Below, piece after piece: positions 25,163-33,590 of a stretch of 64,000 nucleotides of DNA. Position numbers and translations under genes: made by a program. This stretch comes from Deinococcus roseus (GTDB lineage: Bacteria > Deinococcota > Deinococci > Deinococcales > Deinococcaceae). Numbering within the stretch: position 1 is the stretch's first letter; each line of letters begins with the position of its first letter. The notes under the pieces are model-generated. The model did not search any database, was not told where the DNA came from, and saw nothing but the letters and a program-made list of their open reading frames with translations. The stretch lies in assembly GCF_014646895.1 (NCBI RefSeq), contig NZ_BMOD01000012.1:1-64000 (forward strand), in the 5' to 3' direction.

Positions 25163-26791
25163 TCAGGCTTCGACTTCCAGCAGGGTTTGCTGCAGGTTTG
25201 TTTCCCCATCAAACTCCTGGTACTCAAAGTGGTCAAAATCTGCGGGGCATCCCTGCCCGCTCATGTCGTGGGCAGAGAGGGCCACAAAAGTTCCAGTGAA
25301 GGACAGCCCACCGCAGTGCTCATCAGAGAGTTTCCAGCTGTCGTACTGGGGTCCAAAAGGCTGCCAGTCCTGTCCGTTCAGGCTGACCTCAAACCCGAAG
25401 TGCTCTCCCTGAAAGGTCACACCCAGATGAATGGGAACTTGCTGAACGGGCAGGGTTTCGGTCCATTCGCTGTACTTGCCGTTCTCGCACTGGCCCAGAC
25501 GCAGGTGCCTGCCCAGCACGTCATCGTGGGTGAGGTGCAAGAAAACCCAGTTGCTGGTGTTGTAGTAAGCGCTCAGTCCAGCCATCTGCTGAAAGTTGTG
25601 GGGCTGGAATTCCAGGACGGTGCGGGCACGGGCATGGTGGGCCTGCAACCTGCGACCGATCAGGCTTTGCTGGTGGGCAGACACCGGAGATTCCCGTCCG
25701 ATCAGGCGCAGGTGTCCGGGGCGTGCATGCAGGCTCACCCAGTTTTCCTCCATGGGCACCCGCATGGATTGCCAGTGGATGCTGAGGGTTTCGGTGTCAA
25801 ATTCATCCCGCACAGGTTCTGCAGGCCAGGGGTGGGCAGGAAGGTTGACTTCCACAGTCAATTCAGGGTGGTTGCCATGCGGCACCCTGGGCCAGCCATC
25901 TGCATCCCAGCGCACGGGTTGCAGGGAGGTTTCCCGTCCCAGATTGCAGTGCCTGCTGGGGGCTTCCGGGCCTTCCAGCGGTCTACCTGCAAGGTGGGCC
26001 AGATACCAGTCTCCGGTGGGGGTGTCCACCAGTGAGCCGTGTCCCGCTTTCTGGAGGGCCAGTTCAGGCTTCCCGAAGCTGGTCAGCAGGGGGTTCTCTG
26101 GATGCACCTCGTAAGGACCGAACAGGCTTCTGGAGCGTGCAAAAGTCACGGCATGTTCGTAGGTGGTTCCGCCCTCTGCAGTGAGCAAATAATACCAGCC
26201 GTCTTTTTTGTAGATGTGCGGTCCTTCGGTGACTTGCAGGGAGGTGCCGTAAAAGATGGTGTGGATGTCGCCCACCAGTTTTTGCCGTTTTGCATCGTAT
26301 TCCTGCAGCACAATGCCAGAAAAGGGATGGTTGCCCTGACGGTGGTCCCAGCGCATGTTCAGCAGCCACTTTTTGCCGTCGTCATCGTGAAAGAGGCTGG
26401 GGTCAAAACCGCTGCTGTTCAGGTGGATGGGTTCACTCCAGGGACCCTCAATGTTTTCAGCAGTCACCAGATAATTGTGGGTGTCCTTGAAAGGGCTGTC
26501 GGGTTTCCAGTGTTTGACATCGGTGTAAATCAGAAAGAATTTTTCCCCATCATGGGTCAGGCAGGGGGCCCAGATGCCTGCACTGTCGGTGTTTCCGCGC
26601 ATGTCCAGCTGGGAAAGTCGATTCAGGGGGCGGGTCAGCAGCCGCCAGTTCACCAGATCACGGGAGTGGTGGATTTGCACTCCGGGAAACCATTCAAATG
26701 TAGAAGTGGCGATGTAATAATCCTCTCCCACCCGCAGGATGCTGGGGTCAGGATTGAAGCCTTTGAGGATGGGGTTGTGCAGGTGTGGCAT
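25163..26791 (-). CDS. GH43 beta-xylosidase
   Basis: A 542-residue glycoside hydrolase of family 43, close to the beta-xylosidase subfamily with a C-terminal beta-sandwich. The catalytic base is Asp15 (GFNPDPS), the pKa-modulating Asp130 (GFDPSLF) and the acid Glu189 (VTEGPH). The five-bladed propeller spans ~1-310 and the jelly-roll ~330-542. There is no signal peptide, so it should act on imported xylo-oligosaccharides. It lies 11 bp after the LacI-type sensor gene and shares its promoter. Alpha-L-arabinofuranosidase activity is possible in this family. Confidence 0.92.
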   Translation of the reverse strand: MPHLHNPILKGFNPDPSILRVGEDYYIATSTFEWFPGVQIHHSRDLVNWRLLTRPLNRLSQLDMRGNTDSAGIWAPCLTHDGEKFFLIYTDVKHWKPDSPFKDTHNYLVTAENIEGPWSEPIHLNSSGFDPSLFHDDDGKKWLLNMRWDHRQGNHPFSGIVLQEYDAKRQKLVGDIHTIFYGTSLQVTEGPHIYKKDGWYYLLTAEGGTTYEHAVTFARSRSLFGPYEVHPENPLLTSFGKPELALQKAGHGSLVDTPTGDWYLAHLAGRPLEGPEAPSRHCNLGRETSLQPVRWDADGWPRVPHGNHPELTVEVNLPAHPWPAEPVRDEFDTETLSIHWQSMRVPMEENWVSLHARPGHLRLIGRESPVSAHQQSLIGRRLQAHHARARTVLEFQPHNFQQMAGLSAYYNTSNWVFLHLTHDDVLGRHLRLGQCENGKYSEWTETLPVQQVPIHLGVTFQGEHFGFEVSLNGQDWQPFGPQYDSWKLSDEHCGGLSFTGTFVALSAHDMSGQGCPADFDHFEYQEFDGETNLQQTLLEVEA

Positions 26792-26802
26792 GTGGGGTCC
26801 TT

Positions 26803-27708
26803 TCAGGATGTTCTGGGTGAAGTGGTGGATTCCCGCAACAGCAGGGCAGGAAGCAAAACATGCGGCAGGGGAGGCTGGATCTGGTTCAGCAGCAGGGCAC
26901 AGGCGATGTGCTGTCCGAGTTGCTCTCCGGGAAAGTGCACGGTGGTGAGCGGAGGAATCATGCAGGGGGTGCTGGAGGTGTCTTCCAGGGCCAGCAGGGA
27001 AACGTCATGGGGCACCTGCAGGCCTCTGCGGTACAGGGCCAGTCGGGCTCCGCTGGCCATGCGGGCATTGCTGGTGATCAGGGCGGTGAAGGGGATCTGT
27101 CGAGCCAGCAAATCCAGCACGGCGTCATGTCCTGATTTCTCACTCCCATCTCCTGCCAGCAGCAGGGGAGCAGCTGTTTTCCCAATGGCATCCAGGAACC
27201 CTTTCTGGTGCAATGCCAGCAGTCCATGCTGGCAGGATCCCACAAAAGCGATGTGCTGGTGTCCCATCTCCAGCAGGTGACGGGTGGCCAGTTCAGAGGC
27301 GGCCACCGCATCCAGTTGCACATGGTTGTCCCGGAAATGGGAATGGGGCCCGATGGTGAGGGTGGGGTACTGCGCAGCCAGGGCTGCATATTCGGTGGGA
27401 TGAAAAGCCCCGTCCAGCAGGATCAGCAAATCCAGAGACTCCCCCAGCACTGCAGAGAGGCCAGGGGCGGTTTGCCAGGGCTGGCCTGCCACCACCGACC
27501 AGCACAGGGCTGAGCCCACCTCCTGCTGAATGCCTTGCAGAATTTCGCTGCTGAGGGGGTGGTCCAGTGGAGCCACCATGCCCAGACGCACCACGGCTGC
27601 CTCCTCTTCAGGCAAGGCGCGTTGTGATGTGCTGCTGGAAAGGGGGGGTTCATGGCCAGTTGCAAGTTCGAGGTGTGCAACCGGGCAAGTCAGCGATTGT
27701 CTGGGCAT
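26803..27708 (-). CDS. LacI/GalR-type sensor protein with degenerate or missing HTH
   Basis: About 301 residues. Residues ~45-300 form the LacI/GalR sugar-sensing fold (RLGMVAPLDHPLSSEILQGI, HLLEMGHQHIAFVGS, ITSNARMASGARLALYRRGL, IPPLTTVHFPGEQLGQ). The normal N-terminal helix-turn-helix and hinge (~60 residues) are not recognisable: only ~43 residues precede the core. A LSSSTSQR stretch could be a remnant of the third helix. The ATG at 27708 follows AAAGGA. The gene has a strong promoter with a LacI-type operator across it and is cotranscribed with the GH43 xylosidase. It may be a decayed regulator or a sensor working with another repressor. Confidence 0.7.
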   Translation of the reverse strand: MPRQSLTCPVAHLELATGHEPPLSSSTSQRALPEEEAAVVRLGMVAPLDHPLSSEILQGIQQEVGSALCWSVVAGQPWQTAPGLSAVLGESLDLLILLDGAFHPTEYAALAAQYPTLTIGPHSHFRDNHVQLDAVAASELATRHLLEMGHQHIAFVGSCQHGLLALHQKGFLDAIGKTAAPLLLAGDGSEKSGHDAVLDLLARQIPFTALITSNARMASGARLALYRRGLQVPHDVSLLALEDTSSTPCMIPPLTTVHFPGEQLGQHIACALLLNQIQPPLPHVLLPALLLRESTTSPRTS

Positions 27709-27774
27709 GGTGGGTCCTTTCCAGATGGGAGCACCTGCAGGTTGTGGGAAGATACCCCTGCAGCATTCACCAAT

Positions 27775-27786
27775 GTTTGCGCTAAC
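27775..27786. promoter_or_regulatory. LacI-type operator candidate, GTTTGCGCTAAC
   Basis: This 12-bp sequence is palindromic except for one position pair and has the central GC step usual for LacI/GalR operators. It overlaps the -10 box of the minus-strand promoter at 27785-27813. Confidence 0.5.
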
Positions 27787-27813
27787 TATAGTCCTAACAA
27801 TGTGTGCTGTCAA
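27785..27813 (-). promoter_or_regulatory. Promoter of the LacI-type sensor/GH43 operon
   Basis: On the minus strand TTGACA (27813-27808), a 17-bp spacer and TATAGT (27790-27785). It lies about 77 bp upstream of the ATG at 27708. Confidence 0.8.
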
Positions 27814-27977
27814 TGTGTTTGTCCAGAAGTGGGGTTGTTTTGCAAGGCTTTGCAGGGTTGCCTTGATGTGCTGGCTGGAAGAGAAGAAGGCAGTGCTTTT
27901 CTGGGCCTGCAAAAACTTCATCTTCGGCAAAAGTCAGATTTTGTTGTGGTGCACTCAGAACAATTTTTATATGGCTC

Positions 27978-28006
27978 TTGTAAAAAATTTAGGTATGCCT
28001 AATAAT
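27978..28006 (+). promoter_or_regulatory. Promoter of the metalloregulator operon, leaderless type
   Basis: TTGTAA (27978-27983) and TAATAA/AATAAT (28000-28006) at 16-17 bp spacing. The -10 ends about seven bases before the ATG at 28013, so the mRNA likely begins at the start codon. Confidence 0.55.
27989..28002. promoter_or_regulatory. DtxR-like operator, TTAGGTATGCCTAA
   Basis: Perfect TTAGG/CCTAA arms around TATG, resembling a half of the DtxR consensus (TTAGGTTAG...). It lies between the -35 and -10 of the promoter in front of the DtxR/MntR-type gene, so metal-dependent autorepression is expected. Confidence 0.6.
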
Positions 28007-28012
28007 TGGTTT

Positions 28013-28444
28013 ATGAGATTTCTGGACCTGAGTCCCTCCAGTCAGGATTGCCTCAAACACCTCCACCATCTGGGAGGTCGTTCCACCACAGGAAAACTGG
28101 CCGAGCACCTCTGCCTTGCCCCTGCCTCGGTGAACAGCATGCTGAAAAAACTCAAACAGTGCGGTCTGGTCGAGCAGCTTCCCTATGGCCCGGTCAGCCT
28201 CACACCTGCAGGACTGCAACTGGCCTGGGACCTCTTGCGGCACCACCAGCTTCTGGTGCTGTATTTGCATCGGGTGCTGGGGTATTCACCAGAAGAAGCC
28301 CATCAGGAAGCAGAAACCCTGGAGCACCACATCAGCCACAAACTAGAACACCAGCTTTACGAGCGGCTGGGACGGCCCCTGCTGGACCTCGAAGGCCTGC
28401 CCATCCCCCCCACCAGGTTCACCCAAAGGAGCACCACTCCATGA
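28013..28444 (+). CDS. DtxR/MntR-family metal-dependent regulator
   Basis: A 143-residue regulator. An N-terminal winged helix (residues ~5-65; GRSTTGKLAEHLCLAPASVNSMLKKLKQCGLVE, split here by the recognition helix SVNSMLKKL) is followed by the metal-binding and dimerisation domain (HRVLGYSPEEAHQEAETLEHHIS), with the Glu/His pattern of MntR/IdeR proteins. There is no SH3-like third domain. The ATG at 28013 is chosen because upstream codons fall inside the operator and promoter. The stop overlaps the ATG of the multicopper oxidase gene. Manganese or iron is the likely co-repressor. Confidence 0.88.
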   Translation: MRFLDLSPSSQDCLKHLHHLGGRSTTGKLAEHLCLAPASVNSMLKKLKQCGLVEQLPYGPVSLTPAGLQLAWDLLRHHQLLVLYLHRVLGYSPEEAHQEAETLEHHISHKLEHQLYERLGRPLLDLEGLPIPPTRFTQRSTTP

Positions 28445-29577
28445 AGCATCTTCTTCCAGAACTTCTCTCCAGACGCAATGTGCTGAAAGGACTCTCAGGC
28501 ACCCTGGGTTTCCTGGGCCTGGGTGCACTGGTGAAAGCCCAGAACCACAGCCAGAACCACAGTGGACACCAGACCGCAAACGCCCCCTCCCATGCCGGAC
28601 ACCCTGCAGGCAACAACCACATGCTGGGCACCGTGGACCATGTTGCCAACGGCTTTGATCCCATGCAGATGCTCGTTGATTTTGATTACGGCAAGGTCAG
28701 CACCCTGCCTTCCGGCCAGACGCTCAGGGAATACACCATCTACGCCGAGGACCGAGAAATTGAAATTGCCCCCGGAGTGAAATTTGCCGCCTGGACCTAC
28801 AACGGTCGGGTGCCCGGACCCACCATCCGCTGCACCGAAGGGGACCGCCTGCGCATCAGGTTCGTGAACACCAGCAGCCACCCCCACACCATCCACTTTC
28901 ACGGCATCCACCCGGCAGAGATGGACGGCACCATCCTGAACGGCCCTGAAATTCAGCCAGGAGGCACCTTCACTTACGAATTTGACGCAGAGCCTTTTGG
29001 GTGCCACCTTTATCACTGCCATGCTTTGCCCTTGAAGCGCCACATCCACAAGGGGCTGTATGGGGCGTTCATCATCGATCCCAGAGGGGGAAGACCGCCC
29101 GCCAAAGAACTCATCATGGTGATGAATGCCTTCGACACCAATTTTGACAATGCCAACGACGTTTATGCCGTGAACACCGTGGCTTTCGCCTATGCCAACA
29201 CCCCCATTCCGCTGCAGGTGGGTGAACGGGTGCGCGTCTACCTGATCAACATTCTGGAATTTGATTTCATCAATTCCTTTCACTTGCACGCCAACATGTT
29301 CGATTATTACGACCACGGCACCACCCTGACCCCCACCTTAAAGACCGTGGACACCATTTCCCAGGTGCAGGGCCAGCGGGGCATTCTGGAATTTGCCTAC
29401 AGGTACCCCGGTCAGTACATGTTCCACCCCCACATCAGCGAATTCACCGAACTGGGCTGGATGGGCCATTTCAATGTGGTCAAACCCGAAGACTATGCGG
29501 ATGCCCTGCAGCAGAGCGGCGTGGACATGGCCTGGGACAGAAAAAGCAAAGCTGGAGCAAAAGGGGGCGCAAAATGA
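28441..29577 (+). CDS. Tat-exported multicopper oxidase domain protein
   Basis: A 378-residue exported protein with a twin-arginine signal (SRRNVLKG, residues ~10-17), then two cupredoxin domains. Copper-ligand motifs are present: HFH (His152/His154), HLYHCH (His189, His192, Cys193, His194) followed by RHIHKG, HLHANMF, and HPHISEF (His329/His331). The layout resembles two-domain nitrite reductase-like or laccase-like oxidases; the axial Met of nitrite reductases appears to be Leu. Its neighbours point to a metal oxidase (Mn2+, Fe2+ or Cu+) working with the ZIP transporter. The substrate is not determinable by eye. Confidence 0.85.
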   Translation: MKHLLPELLSRRNVLKGLSGTLGFLGLGALVKAQNHSQNHSGHQTANAPSHAGHPAGNNHMLGTVDHVANGFDPMQMLVDFDYGKVSTLPSGQTLREYTIYAEDREIEIAPGVKFAAWTYNGRVPGPTIRCTEGDRLRIRFVNTSSHPHTIHFHGIHPAEMDGTILNGPEIQPGGTFTYEFDAEPFGCHLYHCHALPLKRHIHKGLYGAFIIDPRGGRPPAKELIMVMNAFDTNFDNANDVYAVNTVAFAYANTPIPLQVGERVRVYLINILEFDFINSFHLHANMFDYYDHGTTLTPTLKTVDTISQVQGQRGILEFAYRYPGQYMFHPHISEFTELGWMGHFNVVKPEDYADALQQSGVDMAWDRKSKAGAKGGAK

Positions 29578-30773
29578 GCAGCGGACCCACCCTTGAAAAC
29601 ACTTCCCCGAAAGGCGGAGCCTGGGGTTTCCTGATCATTCCCCTGGTGCTGCTGGGGGTCTTGCTGGCTTACCTGCTCACCACCGGAGGCGGCCTGGGAT
29701 CCCTTTCTGGCCCTCCCGTGGAACACGTCACAGTGCAACGGGTCACTTTGCCCGATCCGGGCACCATCCAGCTGACTGTGGTCAACGACGGCCCTGAAGC
29801 CATCACCATTCCACAACTGATGGTCGATGATGCCTTCTGGAATTTCACGGCAAAACCCTCCAACACCATTCCCCGCTTTGGCAGTGCCGTTTTCACGATT
29901 CCGTACCACTGGGTTGCAGAAGAAGCCCACCTGGTGGCCCTGATGAGTTCCACCGGGACCGTCTTCGAGCATGAAATTCCAGTGGCTGTGCAAACCCCCC
30001 GTTTCTCAGGGGATTTGTTGTGGCGTTTCGCCCTGATTGGCCTTTACGTGGGCATTGTGCCCATCGCTCTGGGGGTGCTGTGGTACCCCTGGATGCGGGG
30101 CCTCTCCAGAAGTGCAGTCAATTTCATCCTCTCCCTGACCGTGGGACTGCTGGTTTACCTGGCGATTGGCACCTGGCTGGATGCCACCGAATTTGCTGCA
30201 GAACTCCCCACCTTCATTCAGGGACTGCCCGTCACCATCCTGATTGCTTTGCTGGTGCTGTTCACGCTGCTTTTGCTGGGCAGGCGCGAGAAAAAAGAAG
30301 GAGAAAGACCCTCCAACCTCTCGATCAGTTACCGCATTGCCATGGGCATCGGGCTGCACAACCTGGGGGAAGGACTGGCCATTGGCGCTGCATTTGCTGC
30401 CGGAGAAGCCGCGCTGGGCACCTTTCTGGTGATCGGTTTCACGCTGCACAACATCACCGAAGGGGTGGGCATTGCTGCCCCCATCCTCAAGAAAAATCCT
30501 GGCCTGAAGCACTTCATGCTGCTGGTCTTCATTGCAGGGTTCCCCGCTGTGCTGGGCACCTGGATTGGTGGGTTTGCCTTCAACCCGGTGCTGGCCACAT
30601 TGTTCCTGGCCATCGGGGTGGGAGCGATCCTGCAGGTGGTGTGGGAGGTGGGTCTGCTGGTCAGCAAAGACGAGCAGAAAGCCGGAAAACACCCCCTCAA
30701 CTGGACGAATTTCGCCGGATTTGCCACGGGCGTGATGGTGATGTACTTCACCGCGTTTCTGGTCAAGTTTTGA
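29574..30773 (+). CDS. ZIP-family metal transporter with N-terminal extracytoplasmic domain
   Basis: A 399-residue membrane protein. Residues ~17-37 form a first helix, and ~45-140 form a beta-rich domain probably outside the membrane, not found in ordinary ZIPs. The remainder has about seven helices with the ZIP metal-site motifs HNLGEGLAIG and TLHNITEG on successive helices. A Lys/Glu-rich cytoplasmic loop (RREKKEGER) precedes them. The ATG overlaps the oxidase stop, and a terminator follows, so regulator-oxidase-transporter form one operon. Transport of Mn, Fe or Zn is inferred. Confidence 0.88.
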   Translation: MSSGPTLENTSPKGGAWGFLIIPLVLLGVLLAYLLTTGGGLGSLSGPPVEHVTVQRVTLPDPGTIQLTVVNDGPEAITIPQLMVDDAFWNFTAKPSNTIPRFGSAVFTIPYHWVAEEAHLVALMSSTGTVFEHEIPVAVQTPRFSGDLLWRFALIGLYVGIVPIALGVLWYPWMRGLSRSAVNFILSLTVGLLVYLAIGTWLDATEFAAELPTFIQGLPVTILIALLVLFTLLLLGRREKKEGERPSNLSISYRIAMGIGLHNLGEGLAIGAAFAAGEAALGTFLVIGFTLHNITEGVGIAAPILKKNPGLKHFMLLVFIAGFPAVLGTWIGGFAFNPVLATLFLAIGVGAILQVVWEVGLLVSKDEQKAGKHPLNWTNFAGFATGVMVMYFTAFLVKF

Positions 30774-30787
30774 GTTTTGATTGCAGG

Positions 30788-30815
30788 CGGCACCCTTGGG
30801 GGTGCTGTCTTTTTG
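30788..30815 (+). terminator. Rho-independent terminator after the ZIP gene
   Basis: CGGCACCC pairs with GGGTGCTG (one G-U pair, TTGG loop), followed by TCTTTTT. Confidence 0.8.
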
Positions 30816-30893
30816 GCTTGCCTGCAGGGTAAACCCGTAGAAGGGCGAACATCCTCCACCCAGAGGGTACAATGGTGCTGAAGGAGAACCAGC

Positions 30894-31604
30894 ATGCCTG
30901 AAGTTCAACGTTCCCGTCGGAGCTTTTTGCGCCTTGCCCTCGGTACCACCCTTGCCGCCACCACCATTGGTCTGCCCGAAACAGCGCAGGCCGCCCCTTT
31001 CACCACCGAGCGACCCCCCACCCCCGACACTGCCCTGAAAGCCCTGCTGGATGGGAACTCCAGGTACATCCGTGGCAGGCTGCGTCACCCCAACCAGCGC
31101 CCGGACCGCATCTCTGAAGTGGCCAAAGGACAGCATCCTTTTGCCATCATTCTGGGTTGCGCAGATTCACGGGTGGCCCCGGAAATTGTGTTTGATCAGG
31201 GCCTGGGAGATCTGTTTGTGGTGCGGGTGGCCGGGAACATTGCTTCTGACGATGCGGTGGGCAGCATCGAATTTGCCGTGGAGGAATTCGGTGTGCCGCT
31301 GATCATGGTGCTGGGTCATGCCCGTTGCGGGGCAATCAGTGCCACCCTGGGTGCCATGGACAGCGGAGCCACTGTGCCCAGACACATCGACACGCTGGTG
31401 GCCGCCATTGAGCCTGTTGCAAAAGAAGTGTCCAAAGACACCCCAGACCGGGTGGATGTGGTGGTGCGCAAAAACACCCTGCATGTGGCCGAACAGCTGA
31501 TGCATGAAAGCAGCATCCTGCACGAAAAACTGGAATCTGGAAAACTGAAGATCGTTTCTGCCCGCTACAACCTGGACGATGGCCGGGTGGATTTGCTGGG
31601 CTGA
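30894..31604 (+). CDS. Beta-carbonic anhydrase, Tat-exported
   Basis: A 236-residue beta-class carbonic anhydrase. The N-terminus carries a twin-arginine signal (SRRSFLRLALG, ending near AQAA), so the enzyme acts outside the cytoplasm. Zinc ligands and catalytic dyad are intact: Cys89-x-Asp91-x-Arg93 (CADSR) and His142-x2-Cys145 (HARC). The family segment VVRVAGNIASDDAVGSIEFA is also present. It is a single-gene unit with a terminator on each side; AAGGAGA precedes the ATG. Confidence 0.95.
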   Translation: MPEVQRSRRSFLRLALGTTLAATTIGLPETAQAAPFTTERPPTPDTALKALLDGNSRYIRGRLRHPNQRPDRISEVAKGQHPFAIILGCADSRVAPEIVFDQGLGDLFVVRVAGNIASDDAVGSIEFAVEEFGVPLIMVLGHARCGAISATLGAMDSGATVPRHIDTLVAAIEPVAKEVSKDTPDRVDVVVRKNTLHVAEQLMHESSILHEKLESGKLKIVSARYNLDDGRVDLLG

Positions 31605-31631
31605 GCAGAACCCCAGACAGAAACCAGAAGC

Positions 31632-31668
31632 AACCCGGACAGCAGTTTGATGGTGCTGTCCGGGTTTT
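31632..31668 (+). terminator. Rho-independent terminator after carbonic anhydrase
   Basis: A 13-bp stem (AACCCGGACAGCA with TGCTGTCCGGGTT) and a TTTT tail. Confidence 0.85.
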
Positions 31669-31684
31669 GGTTGTGCAGGATCGA

Positions 31685-32359
31685 TCAGGCCAGCACAGCT
31701 TTGCGGCTGGGTTTGCCCATCAGCACAATTCCGGCCCAGAGGAACCACAGCACCATGCCCAGACCAAAAACAGATCCCAGGTCGCTCAGGACAGGGAGCA
31801 CGGTCAGAATGCCAGCACTGCCCACCAGGATGCCCAGCACGTTCAGGGCGGTGGGGAGTTGTCGGGTTTGCAGGGCAGCCAGGCTGACCAGCAGGGTCCA
31901 GATGCCTCCTGGAAGTTCGATGGCTCCGCCCAGACCCCGCTCCACGGCAGAAAGGGCCATCCAGACCGTGACGGCCTGCTCCGGGTTCTGGCTGTGCAGT
32001 CTGGAAACCACGCCCAGGTCGTTGATGTTGAGCATGCCACTGCCAATGATGGTCACGGCCCAGATGAGTCCAAAAGCCGTGGCGGTTTGCACCAGGGCCA
32101 CAGATCCAGCTTTCAGGCGTTCATGGAAAGCCAGCGAGAGCGGCACCATGAAGACCCCTGCAATCAGGTAAATGCACAGGTGCCAGAGGGCCAGCAAGGT
32201 CTGGTTCTGGGCCATGAAAGCCACCTGGGTGGCTGGATCGGCCTGCATGGTGGGCGCAAGCAGGGTCAGGGCCAGTCCCAGACCAATGATGTAGGCAATT
32301 CCGTTGATGAGGGCGGACAGACCGCCCAGGTTTTTGAAATGCGTTGTGGATGGATTCAT
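31685..32359 (-). CDS. DUF4386 family membrane protein
   Basis: A 224-residue integral membrane protein with six to seven predicted helices. The N-terminal GGLSALINGIAYIIGLGL helix and the FHERLKAGS loop fit the DUF4386 family. Members are uncharacterised and often sit beside regulators. An inverted-repeat cluster lies just upstream (32439-32470). An AraC regulator is encoded further upstream on the same strand, with a ~200-bp gap. Confidence 0.8.
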   Translation of the reverse strand: MNPSTTHFKNLGGLSALINGIAYIIGLGLALTLLAPTMQADPATQVAFMAQNQTLLALWHLCIYLIAGVFMVPLSLAFHERLKAGSVALVQTATAFGLIWAVTIIGSGMLNINDLGVVSRLHSQNPEQAVTVWMALSAVERGLGGAIELPGGIWTLLVSLAALQTRQLPTALNVLGILVGSAGILTVLPVLSDLGSVFGLGMVLWFLWAGIVLMGKPSRKAVLA

Positions 32360-32438
32360 GCAGGTGCTCTCCCTGAGGCATGGGGCATGGACAGAGCTGT
32401 GGTAGAAGGCCCCCCAAGATGGCTGTTGTGTATCTGAA

Positions 32439-32470
32439 ATCTAGTATACTAGCTAAATAATACACTAGAT
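32439..32470. promoter_or_regulatory. Nested inverted repeats upstream of the DUF4386 gene
   Basis: CTAGTATACTAG (32441-32452) is a perfect palindrome. Nested with it, ATCTAGT (32439-32445) is inverted against ACTAGAT (32464-32470). The palindrome contains a possible minus-strand -10 (TATACT). It is a candidate operator in the ~200-bp gap before the AraC gene. Confidence 0.45.
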
Positions 32471-32561
32471 CATGAAAAAAGGTTTGTCAACGGCAAAGAC
32501 AAACCCAGAAGACAGGCGACCAAGACAGCAGCCGTTATGGACTGCGTTTCCAGCAACAAAC

Positions 32562-33506
32562 TCAGTCGGTGCCTGCTGCGGCAGCAGAGGAAACAGGTCC
32601 TCTGGATTCTGGACCCCTGCGAAAAGACGCAGGAGGTGCACCATAATGTTTCTTGAAAGCCCTGCTGAAGGCTGCTTCCGAGGTGTACCCCACGTGGGTG
32701 GCCACCTGGTACACCGGGGTGTCGCCACGGGAGAGCATTTTGGCGGCCAGATTCATGCGCCAGTCGGTGAGGTAGGCCAGAGGAGCCTGTCCCACAGCAT
32801 CTGAGAAACGTTTGGCGAAAGCTGCCCTGGAAAGACCTGCCACAGAGGCCAGGCTTTCCACCGTCCAGGGGGTTTCGGGTGTGGCATGCATGCTGCGCAG
32901 GGCACGGGACACCTGGGGGTCGCGGGTGGCGGTCAGCCATCCGGGTTGCCTGGAACGCTGCATCACTTCTCTCAAGACATACAGGAACAGGGTGTCAAAC
33001 AGGTGGGTGATCAGCAGTTCGCTGCCTGCCCCCAGCTCATGGATTTCCAGCCACAGAAGTTGCAGGGTCAGTTGCAACTGGGGGTTCCGGGCAATTTCTG
33101 CTTTTGTCAGGTGGATGGTTTCGGGGAGGCCCTGCACCAGATGTTTGCCCAGCCTCACCTCGGCCTGAAAAAGCCCACACACCAGGGTGGAGATGGGTTT
33201 TTGCAGATCTGGAGGTGACTTTTGCATGAAGTCTTCCAGCGAGATGGTTTCACCATCCTGGGTGTCGGTGAGACCGTGGGAGGTGCTGTGGGTCAGCAGC
33301 AGGATTTCGCCATCCAGGATTTCCAGCGGGTCATGTCCGGGCCTGCTGAGCCAGAAATTTCCGCCCTGCATCAGGTGCAGCACCATGTGCTGGGTGGCCG
33401 GAACATGCATGCCCCAGCCTGGATTCATGCTGCTGCGGGCCAGCAGGGTGCTCTGGGTTTCCAGCACCCTCACCCAGTCGGAAAGCACATCCATGTTGCC
33501 TGTCAT
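32562..33506 (-). CDS. AraC-family transcriptional regulator
   Basis: A 314-residue regulator. Residues ~1-190 form a cupin-type sensor (cupin_6 class, with HMVLHLMQGGNFWL). Residues ~205-300 carry the two AraC helix-turn-helices (VESLASVAGLSRAAFAKRF and YQVATHVGYTSEAAFSRAFK). It is divergent from an NmrA-type oxidoreductase gene, and regulators of this subclass commonly control an adjacent divergent dehydrogenase, so that gene is the probable target. The last ~15 residues are Ala-rich and likely disordered. Confidence 0.92.
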   Translation of the reverse strand: MTGNMDVLSDWVRVLETQSTLLARSSMNPGWGMHVPATQHMVLHLMQGGNFWLSRPGHDPLEILDGEILLLTHSTSHGLTDTQDGETISLEDFMQKSPPDLQKPISTLVCGLFQAEVRLGKHLVQGLPETIHLTKAEIARNPQLQLTLQLLWLEIHELGAGSELLITHLFDTLFLYVLREVMQRSRQPGWLTATRDPQVSRALRSMHATPETPWTVESLASVAGLSRAAFAKRFSDAVGQAPLAYLTDWRMNLAAKMLSRGDTPVYQVATHVGYTSEAAFSRAFKKHYGAPPASFRRGPESRGPVSSAAAAGTD

Positions 33507-33590
33507 GCCCTGATTTTAAAGCAATCCGGGCAACACCGCAAGATGATCTGCAAAGAAACCTGGACTTTTTGGCATAGACTGTCTGAAAAA

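Noticed and set aside
27530..28012. N-terminal extension of the DtxR/MntR regulator
   Set aside because: It runs through the neighbouring promoter region and the operator; the winged helix starts just after 28013.
28006..28440. N-terminal extension of the multicopper oxidase
   Set aside because: It overlaps the regulator gene in another frame, and the Tat signal starts at 28441.
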